Notes: generated by a model not told the origin, from the sequence alone. 64,000 bases of DNA from Thalassotalea ponticola (GCF_041379045.1 NZ_CP166871.1:930001-994000), one strand, 5' to 3'. Positions 7,678-17,615 are shown, counted from the stretch's first letter. Made by a program: numbers and translations.

Positions 7678-10572
7678 ATGTCTACGCAAACTTTGAGTCA
7701 GTTAGAGCAAACTGAAGATTTTAGCCGTCGCCACATTGGTCCGGATGCAGAACAAACTGCCGCCATGTTAAAAGAAATTGGCGCTGACAGCGTTGATGCG
7801 CTAATTGATGAAATTGTTCCTGCCAACATTCGCCTTGATAACTTGCCAAACATTGGTGAGAGCAAAAGCGAAGTAAAAGCGTTAAGCGACTTAAAAGCAG
7901 TAGCGGGTAAAAACAAAGTATTCCAATCAAACATCGGTTTAGGTTACTACCCAACGTTAACACCAAACGTTATTTTGCGTAACGTATTGGAAAATCCAGG
8001 TTGGTATACAGCTTACACGCCATACCAGCCAGAGATTGCACAAGGTCGTCTAGAGTCACTCCTTAACTACCAACAAATGTGTATGGACCTAACCGGTCTA
8101 GACTTAGCAAGTGCGTCGTTACTTGACGAAGGTACAGCGGCTGCTGAAGCGATGGCATTAGCGAAGCGTGTTTCTAAAAACAAAAAATGTAATGCGTTTT
8201 TCATCGCTAATAACGTTTACCCACAAACTATCGACGTTGTTAAGCAACGCGCGGAAATGTTTGGTTTTGACATCATCGAAGGTGATGCAGCGGATGTTGT
8301 TAATCACGATGTGTTTGGTGCATTACTACAATACCCAGGCGCAGAAGGTGAGATTGTTGATATCGCACCATTAATAGCTGCGGTACAAGCCAACAAAGGT
8401 GTTGTAGCAGTAGCTGCTGACATCATGGCGTTAACGCTATTAAAAGCACCGGGTGAGCTAGGCGCAGACGTCGTAATTGGTTCAAGCCAACGCTTTGGTG
8501 TACCAATGGGCTACGGCGGACCACACGCGGCATTCTTTACTACCAAAGATAAGCACAAGCGTTCATTGCCAGGTCGTATCATCGGTGTATCAAAAGATAC
8601 CCGCGGTAAAGACGCATTGCGCATGGCGATGCAAACGCGTGAACAGCACATTCGTCGTGAAAAAGCCAACTCAAACATTTGTACTGCTCAGGTATTACTA
8701 GCCAATATGGCGGCGTTCTACGCCATTTACCACGGTCCAAAAGGCTTAAAAACCATTGCTAACCGCATTAACCGTTTCGCTAACATTTTAGCGTTGGGTA
8801 CGGCACAAAAAGGTTTGCCTGCATTACACGCTAACTTCTTTGATACGCTAACGTTTGCGGTAGAAAATAAAGACGCTATCGTTGCCCGTGCATTAGCGGT
8901 GAATGTTAACTTACGTACAGATGTTGACGGTAAAGTGTCTGTTTCTTTAGATGAAACAACAACACGTGAGCACGTAGCCAAACTATTTGATATCTTACTA
9001 GGTGAAGGCCACGGTTTAGACGTAGCAGAATTAGACGCAGCGGTTATTGCTTCTGGCGAGTCGTCAATTCCGGCTGAGTTAGTACGTGAATCTGCGATTT
9101 TAACGCACCCAGTATTTAACTCGTACCACTCTGAAACAGAGATGCTACGTTACATCAAAAAGCTTGAGAACAAAGACCTTGCATTGAACCACTCAATGAT
9201 TTCACTTGGTTCTTGTACCATGAAGCTAAACGCAACAGCGCAAATGATCCCAGTATCATGGCCTGAATTTGCCAACATGCACCCGTTTGCACCACTAGAT
9301 CAAGCGCAAGGTTACTCAGAAATGATTAACGAGCTTGGCGATTGGTTAGTAGAGCTTACTGGCTACGACAACATCTCAATGCAGCCTAATTCAGGTGCAC
9401 AAGGTGAGTACGCCGGTCTTATCGCGATTCACAAGTATCACGAGAGCCGTGGTGAGAGTCATCGTAACATCTGTTTGATCCCATCATCAGCGCACGGTAC
9501 TAACCCTGCTTCTGCGCAAATGGTTGGTATGAAAGTTGTTGTAACGGCATGTGACAAAGACGGTAACGTTGACTTAGCAGATCTTCGCGCGAAAGCCGAA
9601 GAGCACGCTGAAAACCTATCGTGTATCATGATCACCTACCCATCAACGCACGGTGTTTACGAAGAAACCATCACCGAAGTGTGTGAAATCATTCACGCTA
9701 ACGGCGGTCAGGTTTACCTAGATGGCGCCAACATGAACGCTCAGGTTGGTATCACTAGCCCAGGTTTCATCGGTGCTGACGTATCTCACCTTAACTTACA
9801 CAAAACCTTCGCTATCCCTCACGGTGGCGGTGGTCCAGGTATGGGCCCAATCGGTGTTAAATCTCACCTTGCGCCATTCTTACCAGGTCATGCGTTAGTT
9901 GAGTTTAACAGCGATCTTAACGGCAACGGTGCGGTATCAGCAGCGCCATTTGGCTCAGCGGGTATCTTATGTATTTCTTACATGTACATTGCTATGTTAG
10001 GTAAGAAAGGTGTGACTGATTCGACTAAGTACGCAATCACCAACGCTAACTACTTAGCGCACAAACTAAGCCAACACTACCCAATTTTATACACGGGTAA
10101 CAATGGCCGCGTAGCGCACGAGTGTATCGTTGACCTTCGCCCACTGAAAGAAGCATCTGGCATTACTGAGATGGACGTTGCTAAGCGTTTAATGGACTAC
10201 GGTTTCCACGCACCAACGATGTCATTCCCAGTAGCTGGCACACTAATGATTGAGCCAACAGAATCTGAAAGCAAAGTTGAGCTTGACCGTTTCGTTGAAG
10301 CGATGACGTCAATCCGCGCTGAAATTGCCAAAGTTGAATCAGGTGAGTGGACTGTTGAAGACAACCCTCTTCACAACGCGCCACACACATTAGCCGATAT
10401 TACTGACGCTAACTGGAACCGAGCATACAGCACAAGCGAGGCCGTATTCCCAGTACCAGCTGCAGCAGCTAACAAGTTCTGGCCAACCGTTAACCGTATC
10501 GATGATGTATACGGTGACCGTAACCTAATTTGTTCATGCCCTGCAGTTGAGACGTACATCGACGCAGAGTAA
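7678..10572 (+). CDS. gcvP: Glycine dehydrogenase (P protein), fused single-chain form
   Basis: The pyridoxal-phosphate decarboxylase of the glycine cleavage system, 964 residues (E. coli 957). It is the full-length form with both ancestral halves in one chain. The PLP lysine is K709 in [13 protein letters not shown], followed by the glycine-rich [11 protein letters not shown] loop. The N-terminal half carries FIGLGYY-like and [12 protein letters not shown] segments, and [10 protein letters not shown] starts the second half. GTGAAG lies upstream of the ATG. A strong palindromic terminator closes the operon. No lpd gene is nearby, so the L protein must be supplied from elsewhere. Confidence 0.97.
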   Translation: MSTQTLSQLEQTEDFSRRHIGPDAEQTAAMLKEIGADSVDALIDEIVPANIRLDNLPNIGESKSEVKALSDLKAVAGKNKVFQSNIGLGYYPTLTPNVILRNVLENPGWYTAYTPYQPEIAQGRLESLLNYQQMCMDLTGLDLASASLLDEGTAAAEAMALAKRVSKNKKCNAFFIANNVYPQTIDVVKQRAEMFGFDIIEGDAADVVNHDVFGALLQYPGAEGEIVDIAPLIAAVQANKGVVAVAADIMALTLLKAPGELGADVVIGSSQRFGVPMGYGGPHAAFFTTKDKHKRSLPGRIIGVSKDTRGKDALRMAMQTREQHIRREKANSNICTAQVLLANMAAFYAIYHGPKGLKTIANRINRFANILALGTAQKGLPALHANFFDTLTFAVENKDAIVARALAVNVNLRTDVDGKVSVSLDETTTREHVAKLFDILLGEGHGLDVAELDAAVIASGESSIPAELVRESAILTHPVFNSYHSETEMLRYIKKLENKDLALNHSMISLGSCTMKLNATAQMIPVSWPEFANMHPFAPLDQAQGYSEMINELGDWLVELTGYDNISMQPNSGAQGEYAGLIAIHKYHESRGESHRNICLIPSSAHGTNPASAQMVGMKVVVTACDKDGNVDLADLRAKAEEHAENLSCIMITYPSTHGVYEETITEVCEIIHANGGQVYLDGANMNAQVGITSPGFIGADVSHLNLHKTFAIPHGGGGPGMGPIGVKSHLAPFLPGHALVEFNSDLNGNGAVSAAPFGSAGILCISYMYIAMLGKKGVTDSTKYAITNANYLAHKLSQHYPILYTGNNGRVAHECIVDLRPLKEASGITEMDVAKRLMDYGFHAPTMSFPVAGTLMIEPTESESKVELDRFVEAMTSIRAEIAKVESGEWTVEDNPLHNAPHTLADITDANWNRAYSTSEAVFPVPAAAANKFWPTVNRIDDVYGDRNLICSCPAVETYIDAE

Positions 10573-10612
10573 GTGCTGTCACTTTCGAATAAAGTTTGAA
10601 AGTAAAACTTAG

Positions 10613-10643
10613 AAAAAACGAGCTCAATTGAGCTCGTTTTTTT
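10613..10643. terminator. Bidirectional palindromic terminator after gcvP
   Basis: AACGAGCTC, AATT, GAGCTCGTT form a perfect hairpin flanked by A6 on the left and T7 on the right, so it can end transcription both from gcvP (plus) and from mgtE (minus). Confidence 0.9.
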
Positions 10644-10777
10644 ATGCTTTAAACATTGTAATAAAACCAAATATCTCAGAAACTTAACCCTAACATTTCG
10701 GTTGAAATATGCAAAATGCGATAACAAGCCAAATCGCAATATATTGATTCATATTATAAAAACTCAATAACACCCTC

Positions 10778-12109
10778 TTATAATAAAATCAGGGTGCCTA
10801 AACCTAAAAACACAACAAAGCCGACGATATCGGTTACAGTCGTTAATATTACAGAACCAGATAATGCGGGATCGATTTTAAATTTATCTAGGGCGACAGG
10901 CACAACAACACCAACTAAGGCCGCTGCTAAGATGTTTAAACAAATCGCGACAGCAATAACAGCACCGATCAGGCTGTCATTAAACCAAAACATTGCCAGC
11001 AACCCAATAACCACGGCCCAGACCACCCCGTTTAATCCACCGACTTTAAGCTCTTTTTTTAATAATGCCCCAAGGTTCGCCTTTGTTATTTGATTTAATG
11101 CCAAGCCCCTAATTATTAGAGTTAATGATTGGCTGCCTGCAATTCCTCCCATACTCGCCACTATGGGCATTAACACTGCGAGTGCGACAACTTGCTGTAT
11201 TGTAGCTTCAAATATGCTAATAAAAGCACTGGCTAATAAGGCCGTTATTAAGTTAATACCTAACCATAGCGCGCGGCTTTGAGCGCTTTTTTTCACAGGT
11301 GAGAATAGATCTTCATCTTCATTCATACCTGCGCTGGCCATTAACTGCCGTTCGTAGTACTCACTAATCAAGTCGGAGGCAGCCAAGGCATCTAGTCTTC
11401 CTATCAGCTTCATATTTTCATCTATAACAGGCAACGCACTATAGCCAGAATGGTGAACATTAGTTGCGGCTTCGTGAGTTAATGATGTTGCTTCTAAGAC
11501 AGGAAATTCTTCAATAGTTAAGTCGGCTAATGGAATGTGCTCGGGTTGGCCGTATATATCTACGATTGAAATGGCATCAGAAAAATGACCAAATCGATTA
11601 ACCAAAAATATCGTGTCGCAAAGCTTTGGCACATCTCTACGTAATAATCTATTTGCATCCCTTACACGAGCGTTAATAGGAAGAATTAAAAAATTATGAT
11701 TAACCCAATGTCCAACTTGATCTTCGGGAAATTCATTGGCTTTTGTAAAGTAAGATTTTTGTACTTTATCCAGAGCATTATATGCTTGTTCCATCAACTC
11801 ATGAGGAAAGGAGCTGGCTAATTCTAGTAAGTCTTCCGCATTGATCTCTTGAAAAATTTCTGCCCACTGTTCTTCATCAGTTGCATTAACTAACACCTCA
11901 CGAGGGTCACCGCGCATATCTATCAGCACATTAAGCTTTTTGTTTACCGGGATTTTTTCCCAAAGAGATATGCGCTCTTCTATTGGTAACGATTCAAGTA
12001 AAAGAGAAAGTTCACTCGCATCCGTCTGAATAACAACATCACTTGCAATATCGGCGTTTGTGTCTTTGTCTAATATTTCTTTAATTAAATCGGGTAATGG
12101 CTCAGTCAT
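10778..12109 (-). CDS. mgtE: Magnesium transporter MgtE
   Basis: An inner-membrane Mg2+ channel/transporter of 443 residues. The N-terminal part (about 1-130) is the helical MgtE N domain with the RGDPREVL segment. Two CBS domains follow (about 130-250), then five membrane helices containing LMPIVASMGGIAGSQS and, near the end, the conserved TTVTDIVGF segment whose Asp lies in the Mg2+ pore of the Thermus protein. Cytoplasmic Mg2+ binding to the N and CBS domains is known to close the channel. An ATG at 12121 is in frame, but 12109 is preferred because GAGAG sits seven bases upstream. It is transcribed alone. Confidence 0.93.
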   Translation of the reverse strand: MTEPLPDLIKEILDKDTNADIASDVVIQTDASELSLLLESLPIEERISLWEKIPVNKKLNVLIDMRGDPREVLVNATDEEQWAEIFQEINAEDLLELASSFPHELMEQAYNALDKVQKSYFTKANEFPEDQVGHWVNHNFLILPINARVRDANRLLRRDVPKLCDTIFLVNRFGHFSDAISIVDIYGQPEHIPLADLTIEEFPVLEATSLTHEAATNVHHSGYSALPVIDENMKLIGRLDALAASDLISEYYERQLMASAGMNEDEDLFSPVKKSAQSRALWLGINLITALLASAFISIFEATIQQVVALAVLMPIVASMGGIAGSQSLTLIIRGLALNQITKANLGALLKKELKVGGLNGVVWAVVIGLLAMFWFNDSLIGAVIAVAICLNILAAALVGVVVPVALDKFKIDPALSGSVILTTVTDIVGFVVFLGLGTLILL

Positions 12110-12481
12110 TGAAGCTCTCATTTTTATGCTTGTATTTATCGGCGTAGCGTTAAGTCAACGTTTTAAGGTTTAACTTATAATTTGGTCATCTGGTTTTCTT
12201 GGTGGTATCGAGATAACTGGAAAACTATATATAAATCTACGCTTCAAGAACAATGGAAATGGGCAGTAAAAATAAAACAGCTATTATATTTCATTGCCTT
12301 ACTACAGTTGAATGGTGAAGATTAACAGTTTATAACGTTAGCAAACCCCAAGCAATTAGATTGTATGAGGCTTATACAGAGGTAAGGCATTTCTTTAAAG
12401 AAAAAATTGTAGCCCTCCCTTAAAATCAGAATCGCTTTTATAGAGTTTTCCGTTTACTGTTAACCTAACGGAGACAACAAT
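12110..12481. other. Spacer upstream of mgtE
   Basis: It contains the mgtE promoter region on the minus strand. A plus-strand open frame of 47 codons (TTG 12182 to stop 12325), rich in Trp, Tyr and Lys, has no ribosome binding site or recognisable relative. It may be debris linked to the adjacent IS remnant, and I do not call it a gene. Confidence 0.3.
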
Positions 12482-12645
12482 ATGAAAAACAACGATTCAC
12501 GGAAACACAAATCTTCGCCATTTTGCAAGAAGATGAAAGGGGCGGATTAACGGTACTCTATTTAAATCGTAAGCACGGAGCATCTATTACCAGAGGAAGT
12601 CCCAATACGGTGAAATGAAGCAGTTGATACTCCTCTTAAAGTCTT
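12482..12645 (+). pseudogene. Remnant of IS3-family transposase orfA
   Basis: From 12490 the frame reads QRFTETQIFAILQEDERG, then NRKHGAS, then a stop. After a shift of frame, 12603 onward reads QYGEMKQL. These are recognisable pieces of the IS3-family OrfA helix-turn-helix protein (typical order MKKxRFTExQI, RKHG, WKxKYGGM). ATG at 12482 is followed by five A's and is one base out of frame, consistent with loss of one A from MKKQRFTE. Codons between the KHG and YGEM segments are also lost. No orfB, terminal repeats or target duplication is visible. The relic ends at the 3' end of nhaA. Confidence 0.75.
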
Positions 12646-12647
12646 GC

Positions 12648-13850
12648 TCATTCTATAGAGCTTTTTTGAGGCCGACTTGAGAGATAGAGAACTAAAACAC
12701 CCCATAAGGCAGATAAGATTGATCCTAAAATAATTGCCAATCGATCAATTCTAGCTTCACCTGCACCGCCATGAGCAAAAGCCAATGAAGCAATAAATAG
12801 ACTCATTGTAAAACCAATACCACATAATACTGACGTTCCATAAAGCTGTCCCCAATTACTTCCTTGAGGCAACTGACAAAGCTTGAGTTTAATGGCGATA
12901 AAACTGAAGCTAAATACGCCCAATTGCTTACCGATAAAAAGCCCCAATACAATACCGGCAGGCACTGATGTAAATAGATTACTCAAATTCGTAGTATCGA
13001 GTTGAACCCCTGCATTAGCAAATGCGAATAGGGGTAACACACCTATTGCTACGTAAGGATGTAAGTTGTGAAGCAGCTGACTGAGCAGGCCATTTTTATG
13101 ATCTGTTTTTCCTGCTTTGGAAAGCGTTAAAGGAATAAAAAAGGCGTTAACCACACCAGCAATGGTGGCATGAACACCTGACTTTAAAAAACAAATCCAG
13201 ATAAAAATACCAACTAACAAATAAGGCGCTATTCGATTAACACCAGTTCGATTGAATGTGAATAGGATAAGATAACCAATACTTGCCAAAAGTAACGACA
13301 GCCAAGAAATAGAATCGGTATAGAAAAAAGCGATAATAATAATGCCAGCCAGATCATCTAGAATAGCTAACGTCATCAAAAATAATTTTAGGCTCGTTGG
13401 CACCCGATTTCCTAATATCGAAAGCACTGCTAGGGCAAACGCAATATCTGTTGCCGTAGGTATTGCCCAGCCATGAGCTGATAGTGTGTTGCCCCAGTTA
13501 AGGGATAAATATATTAATGCAGGAACCAGTACTCCACCTAAAGCTCCTACAACGGGTAACATCAGCGTGCGTCGATCTGAGAGCTTACCAACTAAAAGCT
13601 CTTTTTTTAACTCAAGCCCGACTACAAAAAAGAAAATCGCCATAATACCGTCATTTATCCACAGCAATAACGGTTTGTTGATACTAAAGGCTTCTGCTCT
13701 GATTTCTATCTCAGCAAAAAGCAGAGCATTATAGGCTTCTGCTCCTCCCGTATTTTTAATGAGCATGGCAAGCACAGCCATTATTAATAGCAATATGCCA
13801 GACAAGCTTTCAATCGTAAAAAACTTACGGGTTGAGTCCAGGGTTCTCAT
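12648..13850 (-). CDS. nhaA: Na+/H+ antiporter NhaA
   Basis: An inner-membrane electrogenic antiporter, 400 residues, with about 12 membrane helices. Signature segments are ATDIAFALAVLSILGNR (helix IV, Asp133 equivalent) and LAILDDLAGIIIIAFFYT (helix V, the paired Asp163/Asp164 equivalents that bind Na+ and protons). IGFTMSLFIASLAF near the C-terminus is also typical. An in-frame TTG lies at 13868, but ATG 13850 is chosen because TGGAG sits six bases upstream. It exports Na+ and sets cytoplasmic pH, fitting a marine host. It is a single-gene unit; no nhaR is present. Confidence 0.95.
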   Translation of the reverse strand: MRTLDSTRKFFTIESLSGILLLIMAVLAMLIKNTGGAEAYNALLFAEIEIRAEAFSINKPLLLWINDGIMAIFFFVVGLELKKELLVGKLSDRRTLMLPVVGALGGVLVPALIYLSLNWGNTLSAHGWAIPTATDIAFALAVLSILGNRVPTSLKLFLMTLAILDDLAGIIIIAFFYTDSISWLSLLLASIGYLILFTFNRTGVNRIAPYLLVGIFIWICFLKSGVHATIAGVVNAFFIPLTLSKAGKTDHKNGLLSQLLHNLHPYVAIGVLPLFAFANAGVQLDTTNLSNLFTSVPAGIVLGLFIGKQLGVFSFSFIAIKLKLCQLPQGSNWGQLYGTSVLCGIGFTMSLFIASLAFAHGGAGEARIDRLAIILGSILSALWGVLVLYLSSRPQKSSIE

Positions 13851-14127
13851 GATTACTCCACTAGTCAATGTGTCGAACTTGCTTTTGCCTGCATAGCTTT
13901 AATATCACATTATTTATCGTATTCGACAATACGATACAAACGTCTATCTATTCAAAATATTCTGCAGAGAATAATAAGTTCTTTATTTATGCGCCAAAAG
14001 TAAAAAACTTTATTAAGTTGACTCAATCTCAAGGTGACTATTTTTATCAGGAAGAATTGGCGGAGTACGTTAAGCCTTAACGACATACTCTGATAGCCAC
14101 GTAGAGAAATAAGTTATCACGCCCTGC

Positions 14128-15309
14128 TCAGCTCTTACGAGTCGTTAAATGGTATTTATCAATTAACACATGTCGCTTACTTGGTAATATGTTTAACTGA
14201 TCAAGGTTACCCTTGGTTACCTCAATTAGACGCTTATCCATTACTTTGAACCAAAACCACGGTATATAGGCGATCACAAACATGCCAAAATAGCCGTTGG
14301 GTAGTGAGGGCAGGTCTGCGAAGTGCCTTAACGATTGATAGCTTCGCGAGGCATTGGCGTGGTGATCAGAGTGGCGTTGCAGGTTAAACAGCGCCCAGTT
14401 TGAAAAGACATGATTACTGTTCCAGCTGTGCTGTGGTTGTGGTCGCTCGTATCTACCCGATGCGAGCTTTTTGCGTTTGAGACCATAGTGTTCAACGTAA
14501 TTGGCCGAGGTAAGCTGCCACATTGACCAAAACGCAGCAATCAGTAAGTAAGGAACCACGGCTAATCCCAGCCATAAGCCCATAGCAAGGTACACACTAA
14601 GAGTCATCAGCACGGTTTGCAGAAATTCATTTTTTAGCGTCCAAGGCGACAGCCCTTTAGATATAAAACGCTGCTTTTCAACGTTATAGGCGCGAACAAA
14701 GCCGCCCGGTAATTCTCGAAGGGCAAACTGATAAATACTCTCGCCCATTTTGGCTGAAGCGGGATCTTCAGGGGTGGCAACATGGGCGTGATGGCCGCGA
14801 TTGTGTTCAATAAAAAAATGGCCGTAAGCGGCAATAGCTAATACGGTTTTTGCCATCCACTTATCTAATTTATGTCGTTTATGACCTAGCTCGTGACCAA
14901 TATTTAAACCATGACCGCCCACGTAGCCGGCAAGTAATGCCGTTGCTAAATAACCGAGTAGTGATAAATCAACATGCGCGACAAACCAGCCGAGAAAAAT
15001 AAAGCTCGCGATGACAACGGGGACATGGATTAAAGCGATGATGCGATAGTAAGGATCGGCTTCTAATTGCGCAATGACCGATTCTGGTGGGTTACTGCTA
15101 TCTTCGCCCAAGATCACATCGAGCAGTGGAAACAGGCCGTACCAAATAATTAAAAAAGCCCATAAAAACAACTCACGGTGAAATTGCATATGCAGAAGCG
15201 GCCCCGTTATCGCAATAACAGGAATGAGCAGTGAAACAAGCCACATGTAACGCTTGTTATCGATGTAGGTGTCACCATTATCCGCAACAAAGGTATTGCT
15301 AGTACTCAT
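14128..15309 (-). CDS. alkB: AlkB-type alkane 1-monooxygenase (membrane di-iron)
   Basis: A 393-residue integral membrane non-haem di-iron hydroxylase that oxidises the terminal carbon of n-alkanes, with electrons from rubredoxin. All AlkB histidine signatures are seen: NIGHELGHKRHKL, FFIEHNRGHHAHVATPEDPA, NYVEHYGLKR and LQRHSDHHANASRSYQ. The spacing and the NYVEHYG box separate AlkB from fatty-acid desaturases. About six hydrophobic helices lie in the N-terminal half and centre. There is no rubredoxin, rubredoxin reductase or alkane-responsive regulator in the window, so partners must be encoded elsewhere. Substrate length cannot be read from the sequence. Confidence 0.9.
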   Translation of the reverse strand: MSTSNTFVADNGDTYIDNKRYMWLVSLLIPVIAITGPLLHMQFHRELFLWAFLIIWYGLFPLLDVILGEDSSNPPESVIAQLEADPYYRIIALIHVPVVIASFIFLGWFVAHVDLSLLGYLATALLAGYVGGHGLNIGHELGHKRHKLDKWMAKTVLAIAAYGHFFIEHNRGHHAHVATPEDPASAKMGESIYQFALRELPGGFVRAYNVEKQRFISKGLSPWTLKNEFLQTVLMTLSVYLAMGLWLGLAVVPYLLIAAFWSMWQLTSANYVEHYGLKRKKLASGRYERPQPQHSWNSNHVFSNWALFNLQRHSDHHANASRSYQSLRHFADLPSLPNGYFGMFVIAYIPWFWFKVMDKRLIEVTKGNLDQLNILPSKRHVLIDKYHLTTRKS

Positions 15310-15474
15310 TGTTTGAGTCTCGACGTATTTTCGCTAAGTGACTACAAGTATAAGAAATGATTTACTTTTTTAAAGCGAAGAGGAAAATTGCTAAGGGCCT
15401 ACAGCAAAGGTAAAGGTATTTACATTTAACTGTTTTTATCTTACTCTCAAGGGGCTTTCACTGTTGATGATACT

Positions 15475-15975
15475 ATGACTAAATCAATAACTACTCACAT
15501 ACTGCTTATGGTTACGCTTATTGCCTTGATTGGGCAAGCGTTTGCGTTTGCGGGTATGTCGTGTGAGATGATGAGTCATGGAGCGCAGCAAGAACTACAC
15601 AGCCTGAAACACGGCTCTGCAGGTCACAGTTCTATGTCACACGGTTCAATGTCACACGGTTCAATGTCGCACGGTTCAATGTCGCAAGGTGAAATTAAGC
15701 ACAGCGGCATGGAACACAGCGCAATGCAACACACGGATATGGACCATAGTAAATCAGCAGCAAGTCATATAGCCTTCAATGGTGCAACAGACAGCGAAAA
15801 TTGCTGTGGCGCCGAATGTACATGTCCTGACAATGCCTGTTCATCGACGAGTGCCGTTGCATCCCATGCGCATTCAACCGCGTATATGACTAATTTAGCT
15901 ATTCGCATCGTTGCCTCGCAACAGCATGCATTGCACCTATCTACCTCTCTCTATCGACCACCCATATTTGCCTAA
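15475..15975 (+). CDS. Exported Met/His-rich metal-binding protein of the Cus operon
   Basis: A 166-residue protein with an N-terminal signal-like helix (about 4-26) ending in AFAFA. Residues about 50-105 are dominated by Met, His and Ser, with tandem SMSHG units and HSGMEHSAMQHTDMDHS, a pattern that binds soft metals such as Cu(I) or Ag(I). Residues 112-125 contain four Cys (CCGAECTCPDNAC). The final part is hydrophobic and may be a membrane segment. It resembles small hypothetical proteins placed before cusC homologues in marine gammaproteobacteria. A periplasmic metal-buffering role is an inference from composition and position. The ribosome binding site is poor. Confidence 0.7.
   Translation: MTKSITTHILLMVTLIALIGQAFAFAGMSCEMMSHGAQQELHSLKHGSAGHSSMSHGSMSHGSMSHGSMSQGEIKHSGMEHSAMQHTDMDHSKSAASHIAFNGATDSENCCGAECTCPDNACSSTSAVASHAHSTAYMTNLAIRIVASQQHALHLSTSLYRPPIFA
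15634..15693 (+). repeat. 15-base in-frame tandem repeat encoding MSHGS
   Basis: The unit ATGTCACACGGTTCA occurs at 15634 and 15649, with one change at 15664 and a degenerate fourth copy at 15679. It is in frame within the Met/His-rich gene, so copy-number change would lengthen or shorten the metal-binding region without a frameshift. Confidence 0.9.
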
Positions 15976-15990
15976 TACGGGATTAGTACG

Positions 15991-16012
15991 CCTATTTTTT
16001 AGCAAAAATAGG
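15991..16012 (+). terminator. Hairpin after the Met/His-rich gene
   Basis: CCTATTTTT (15991-15999) pairs perfectly with AAAAATAGG (16004-16012). It lies 15 bases past the stop codon. The stem is AT-rich and only GTGTTTGT follows, so it is at best a leaky terminator ahead of the cus genes. Confidence 0.4.
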
Positions 16013-16092
16013 GTGTTTGTACTTATACCGCGCGTTTTTACTATCTACTCGACCTGTTTTGGTAACGAGATAACCTGTTTACTTTAGGCAAA

Positions 16093-16194
16093 ATGAAACA
16101 TTTTTTATTAATTTGGTCAGCTTTGACGCTGTCACAAGACGATAACGCGAGTGCAGTTGACAGCGTTGTAAATCGCTATAAGGAGCTGCTGTAA
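16093..16194 (+). CDS. 33-residue leader ORF overlapping cusC
   Basis: A short open frame, ATG 16093 to TAA 16194, encodes a peptide starting MKHFLLIWSALTLSQ: a basic start, a hydrophobic core and a polar tail (VDSVVNRYKELL). Its stop overlaps the cusC start by one base (TAATG), and AAGGAG inside its last codons is the cusC ribosome binding site. The downstream junctions of the operon use the same TAATG or TGATG arrangement, which supports translation. It could be a coupling leader, a tiny membrane peptide or the end of a degraded exported protein. I know of no named family. Confidence 0.45.
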   Translation: MKHFLLIWSALTLSQDDNASAVDSVVNRYKELL

Positions 16195-17615
16195 TGTCAC
16201 TTTCTTCGAAGGCTAAATTCATCGCTTTATTCGGCTTGATGCAAGGCGCGATAATCAATGGTGCTGCCGCGAATAGCACGACTATTGTGCAACCGATAAC
16301 GCTTGAGCAAGCGGTAGAACTAGCACAACAAAATGATCCTTGGTTACACAGTAATACATTGCAGCAGCAAGCACTTGAACAACAGAGCGTTGCGGCTGGG
16401 ACATTACCCGATCCGACGGTATCGCTCAGTTTAATGAATATGCCAACCGATAGCTGGGACTTTGGTCAAGAAGGCATGACACAACTCAAAGTTGGTGTAA
16501 CGCAAAAATTTGTGCGCGGCGATAGCCTGGCCATTAAACAACAGCAACTGGCGATTGAAAGTAGTAAATTTCCGTTGCTAAGAGAAAACCGACAAGCGAT
16601 GGTTAAGCGCACTGTTGCTGAATTGTGGTTGGATGCGTATTTGGCACAACAAACCGTTGCTTTAATTGAGGCTGATCGCACGTTGTTTTTGCAGATGGCG
16701 GAGATCGCCACCGCCAACTATGCCAATGTGATTGGCAATACCAAGCAACAAGATGTGATTCGCGCCCAGTTAGAGTTGATTCAACTTGATGACCGGCTCA
16801 CCGTTGAACAACAAAAATTAGAAACGGCGTTGGCGCGTTTACACGAGTGGCTGTACGTATACGATGTCAATACCGCATCGCCAACATTCGATTTTGATAA
16901 ACAAGTCACGCTTTCGGCGGTCGATTCTACTTTGCCTGTTGTGGTTCTAAATAGACCATCGCTGTTAAATCAAAATAATTATTCGCGTAATGCGTTGGCG
17001 CAAGAGTTAGCAACTCACCCGGCGGTATTGGCTATTGATGTGCAGCAACAAGCGAAGCAACAAGCGGTATTGCTCGCCAAACAACAATACAAACCGCAAT
17101 GGGCGGTGAATGCCAGTTATGGCTATCGCGATAATACGCCCGCTGGCGATGACCGAGCGGATTTGTTTTCACTAGGCGTGAGCTTCGATGTGCCGCTATT
17201 TACTGCTAATAAACAAGACAAAACCGTCGCTGCATCGGTAGCGGAAAGCGAAGCGGTAAAAACCGAAAAATTATTGCTGATAAAGCAAATGATCAGCGCC
17301 GTTGAAGCCGAAGTAAAACAACTACATCGCTTATCCGAGCGTCAAGCCCTTTATCAACAACAACTGTTAACACAAACACATGATCACGCAGAAGCAACGT
17401 TAACGGCTTATACCAATGATAATGGTAACTTTGTTGATGTAGTACGCGCTCGAATTAGCGAATTAAATGCGCGGATTTCGGCGTTGCAAATTGATGTGAA
17501 CGCATTAAAAACCGTTGCCCGAATTAATTACTTTTTACCTCAACCTGGCAATACTGAGGCGAATGCCGATGAGCGCGTTTCAACCGTATCAGCTCAAAAT
17601 CTTGGAGAACACTAA
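16194..17615 (+). CDS. cusC: CusC-like outer-membrane efflux protein (TolC family)
   Basis: A 473-residue TolC-family outer-membrane channel subunit for a tripartite heavy-metal efflux pump. After a signal peptide (about 1-28) comes the standard LTLEQAVELAQQNDPWL-like opening (ITLEQAVELAQQNDPWL here), then long alpha-helical hairpin regions rich in Gln and Ala, two repeats of the OEP domain, and LGVSFDVPLF in the second half. No lipobox cysteine is seen, unlike E. coli CusC. AAGGAG lies upstream of the ATG and the stop overlaps cusB by one base. The assignment to Cu/Ag export rests on its neighbours. Confidence 0.88.
   Translation: MSLSSKAKFIALFGLMQGAIINGAAANSTTIVQPITLEQAVELAQQNDPWLHSNTLQQQALEQQSVAAGTLPDPTVSLSLMNMPTDSWDFGQEGMTQLKVGVTQKFVRGDSLAIKQQQLAIESSKFPLLRENRQAMVKRTVAELWLDAYLAQQTVALIEADRTLFLQMAEIATANYANVIGNTKQQDVIRAQLELIQLDDRLTVEQQKLETALARLHEWLYVYDVNTASPTFDFDKQVTLSAVDSTLPVVVLNRPSLLNQNNYSRNALAQELATHPAVLAIDVQQQAKQQAVLLAKQQYKPQWAVNASYGYRDNTPAGDDRADLFSLGVSFDVPLFTANKQDKTVAASVAESEAVKTEKLLLIKQMISAVEAEVKQLHRLSERQALYQQQLLTQTHDHAEATLTAYTNDNGNFVDVVRARISELNARISALQIDVNALKTVARINYFLPQPGNTEANADERVSTVSAQNLGEH

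Noticed and set aside
12182-12325. 47-codon plus-strand frame with many Trp and Tyr.
   Set aside because: It starts at TTG with no ribosome binding site, matches nothing I recognise and lies beside IS debris.
13868-14080. 70-codon plus-strand frame divergent from nhaA.
   Set aside because: No ribosome binding site or known family; it covers the nhaA promoter region and its N-terminus looks random. Its later part is protein-like, so a weak doubt remains.
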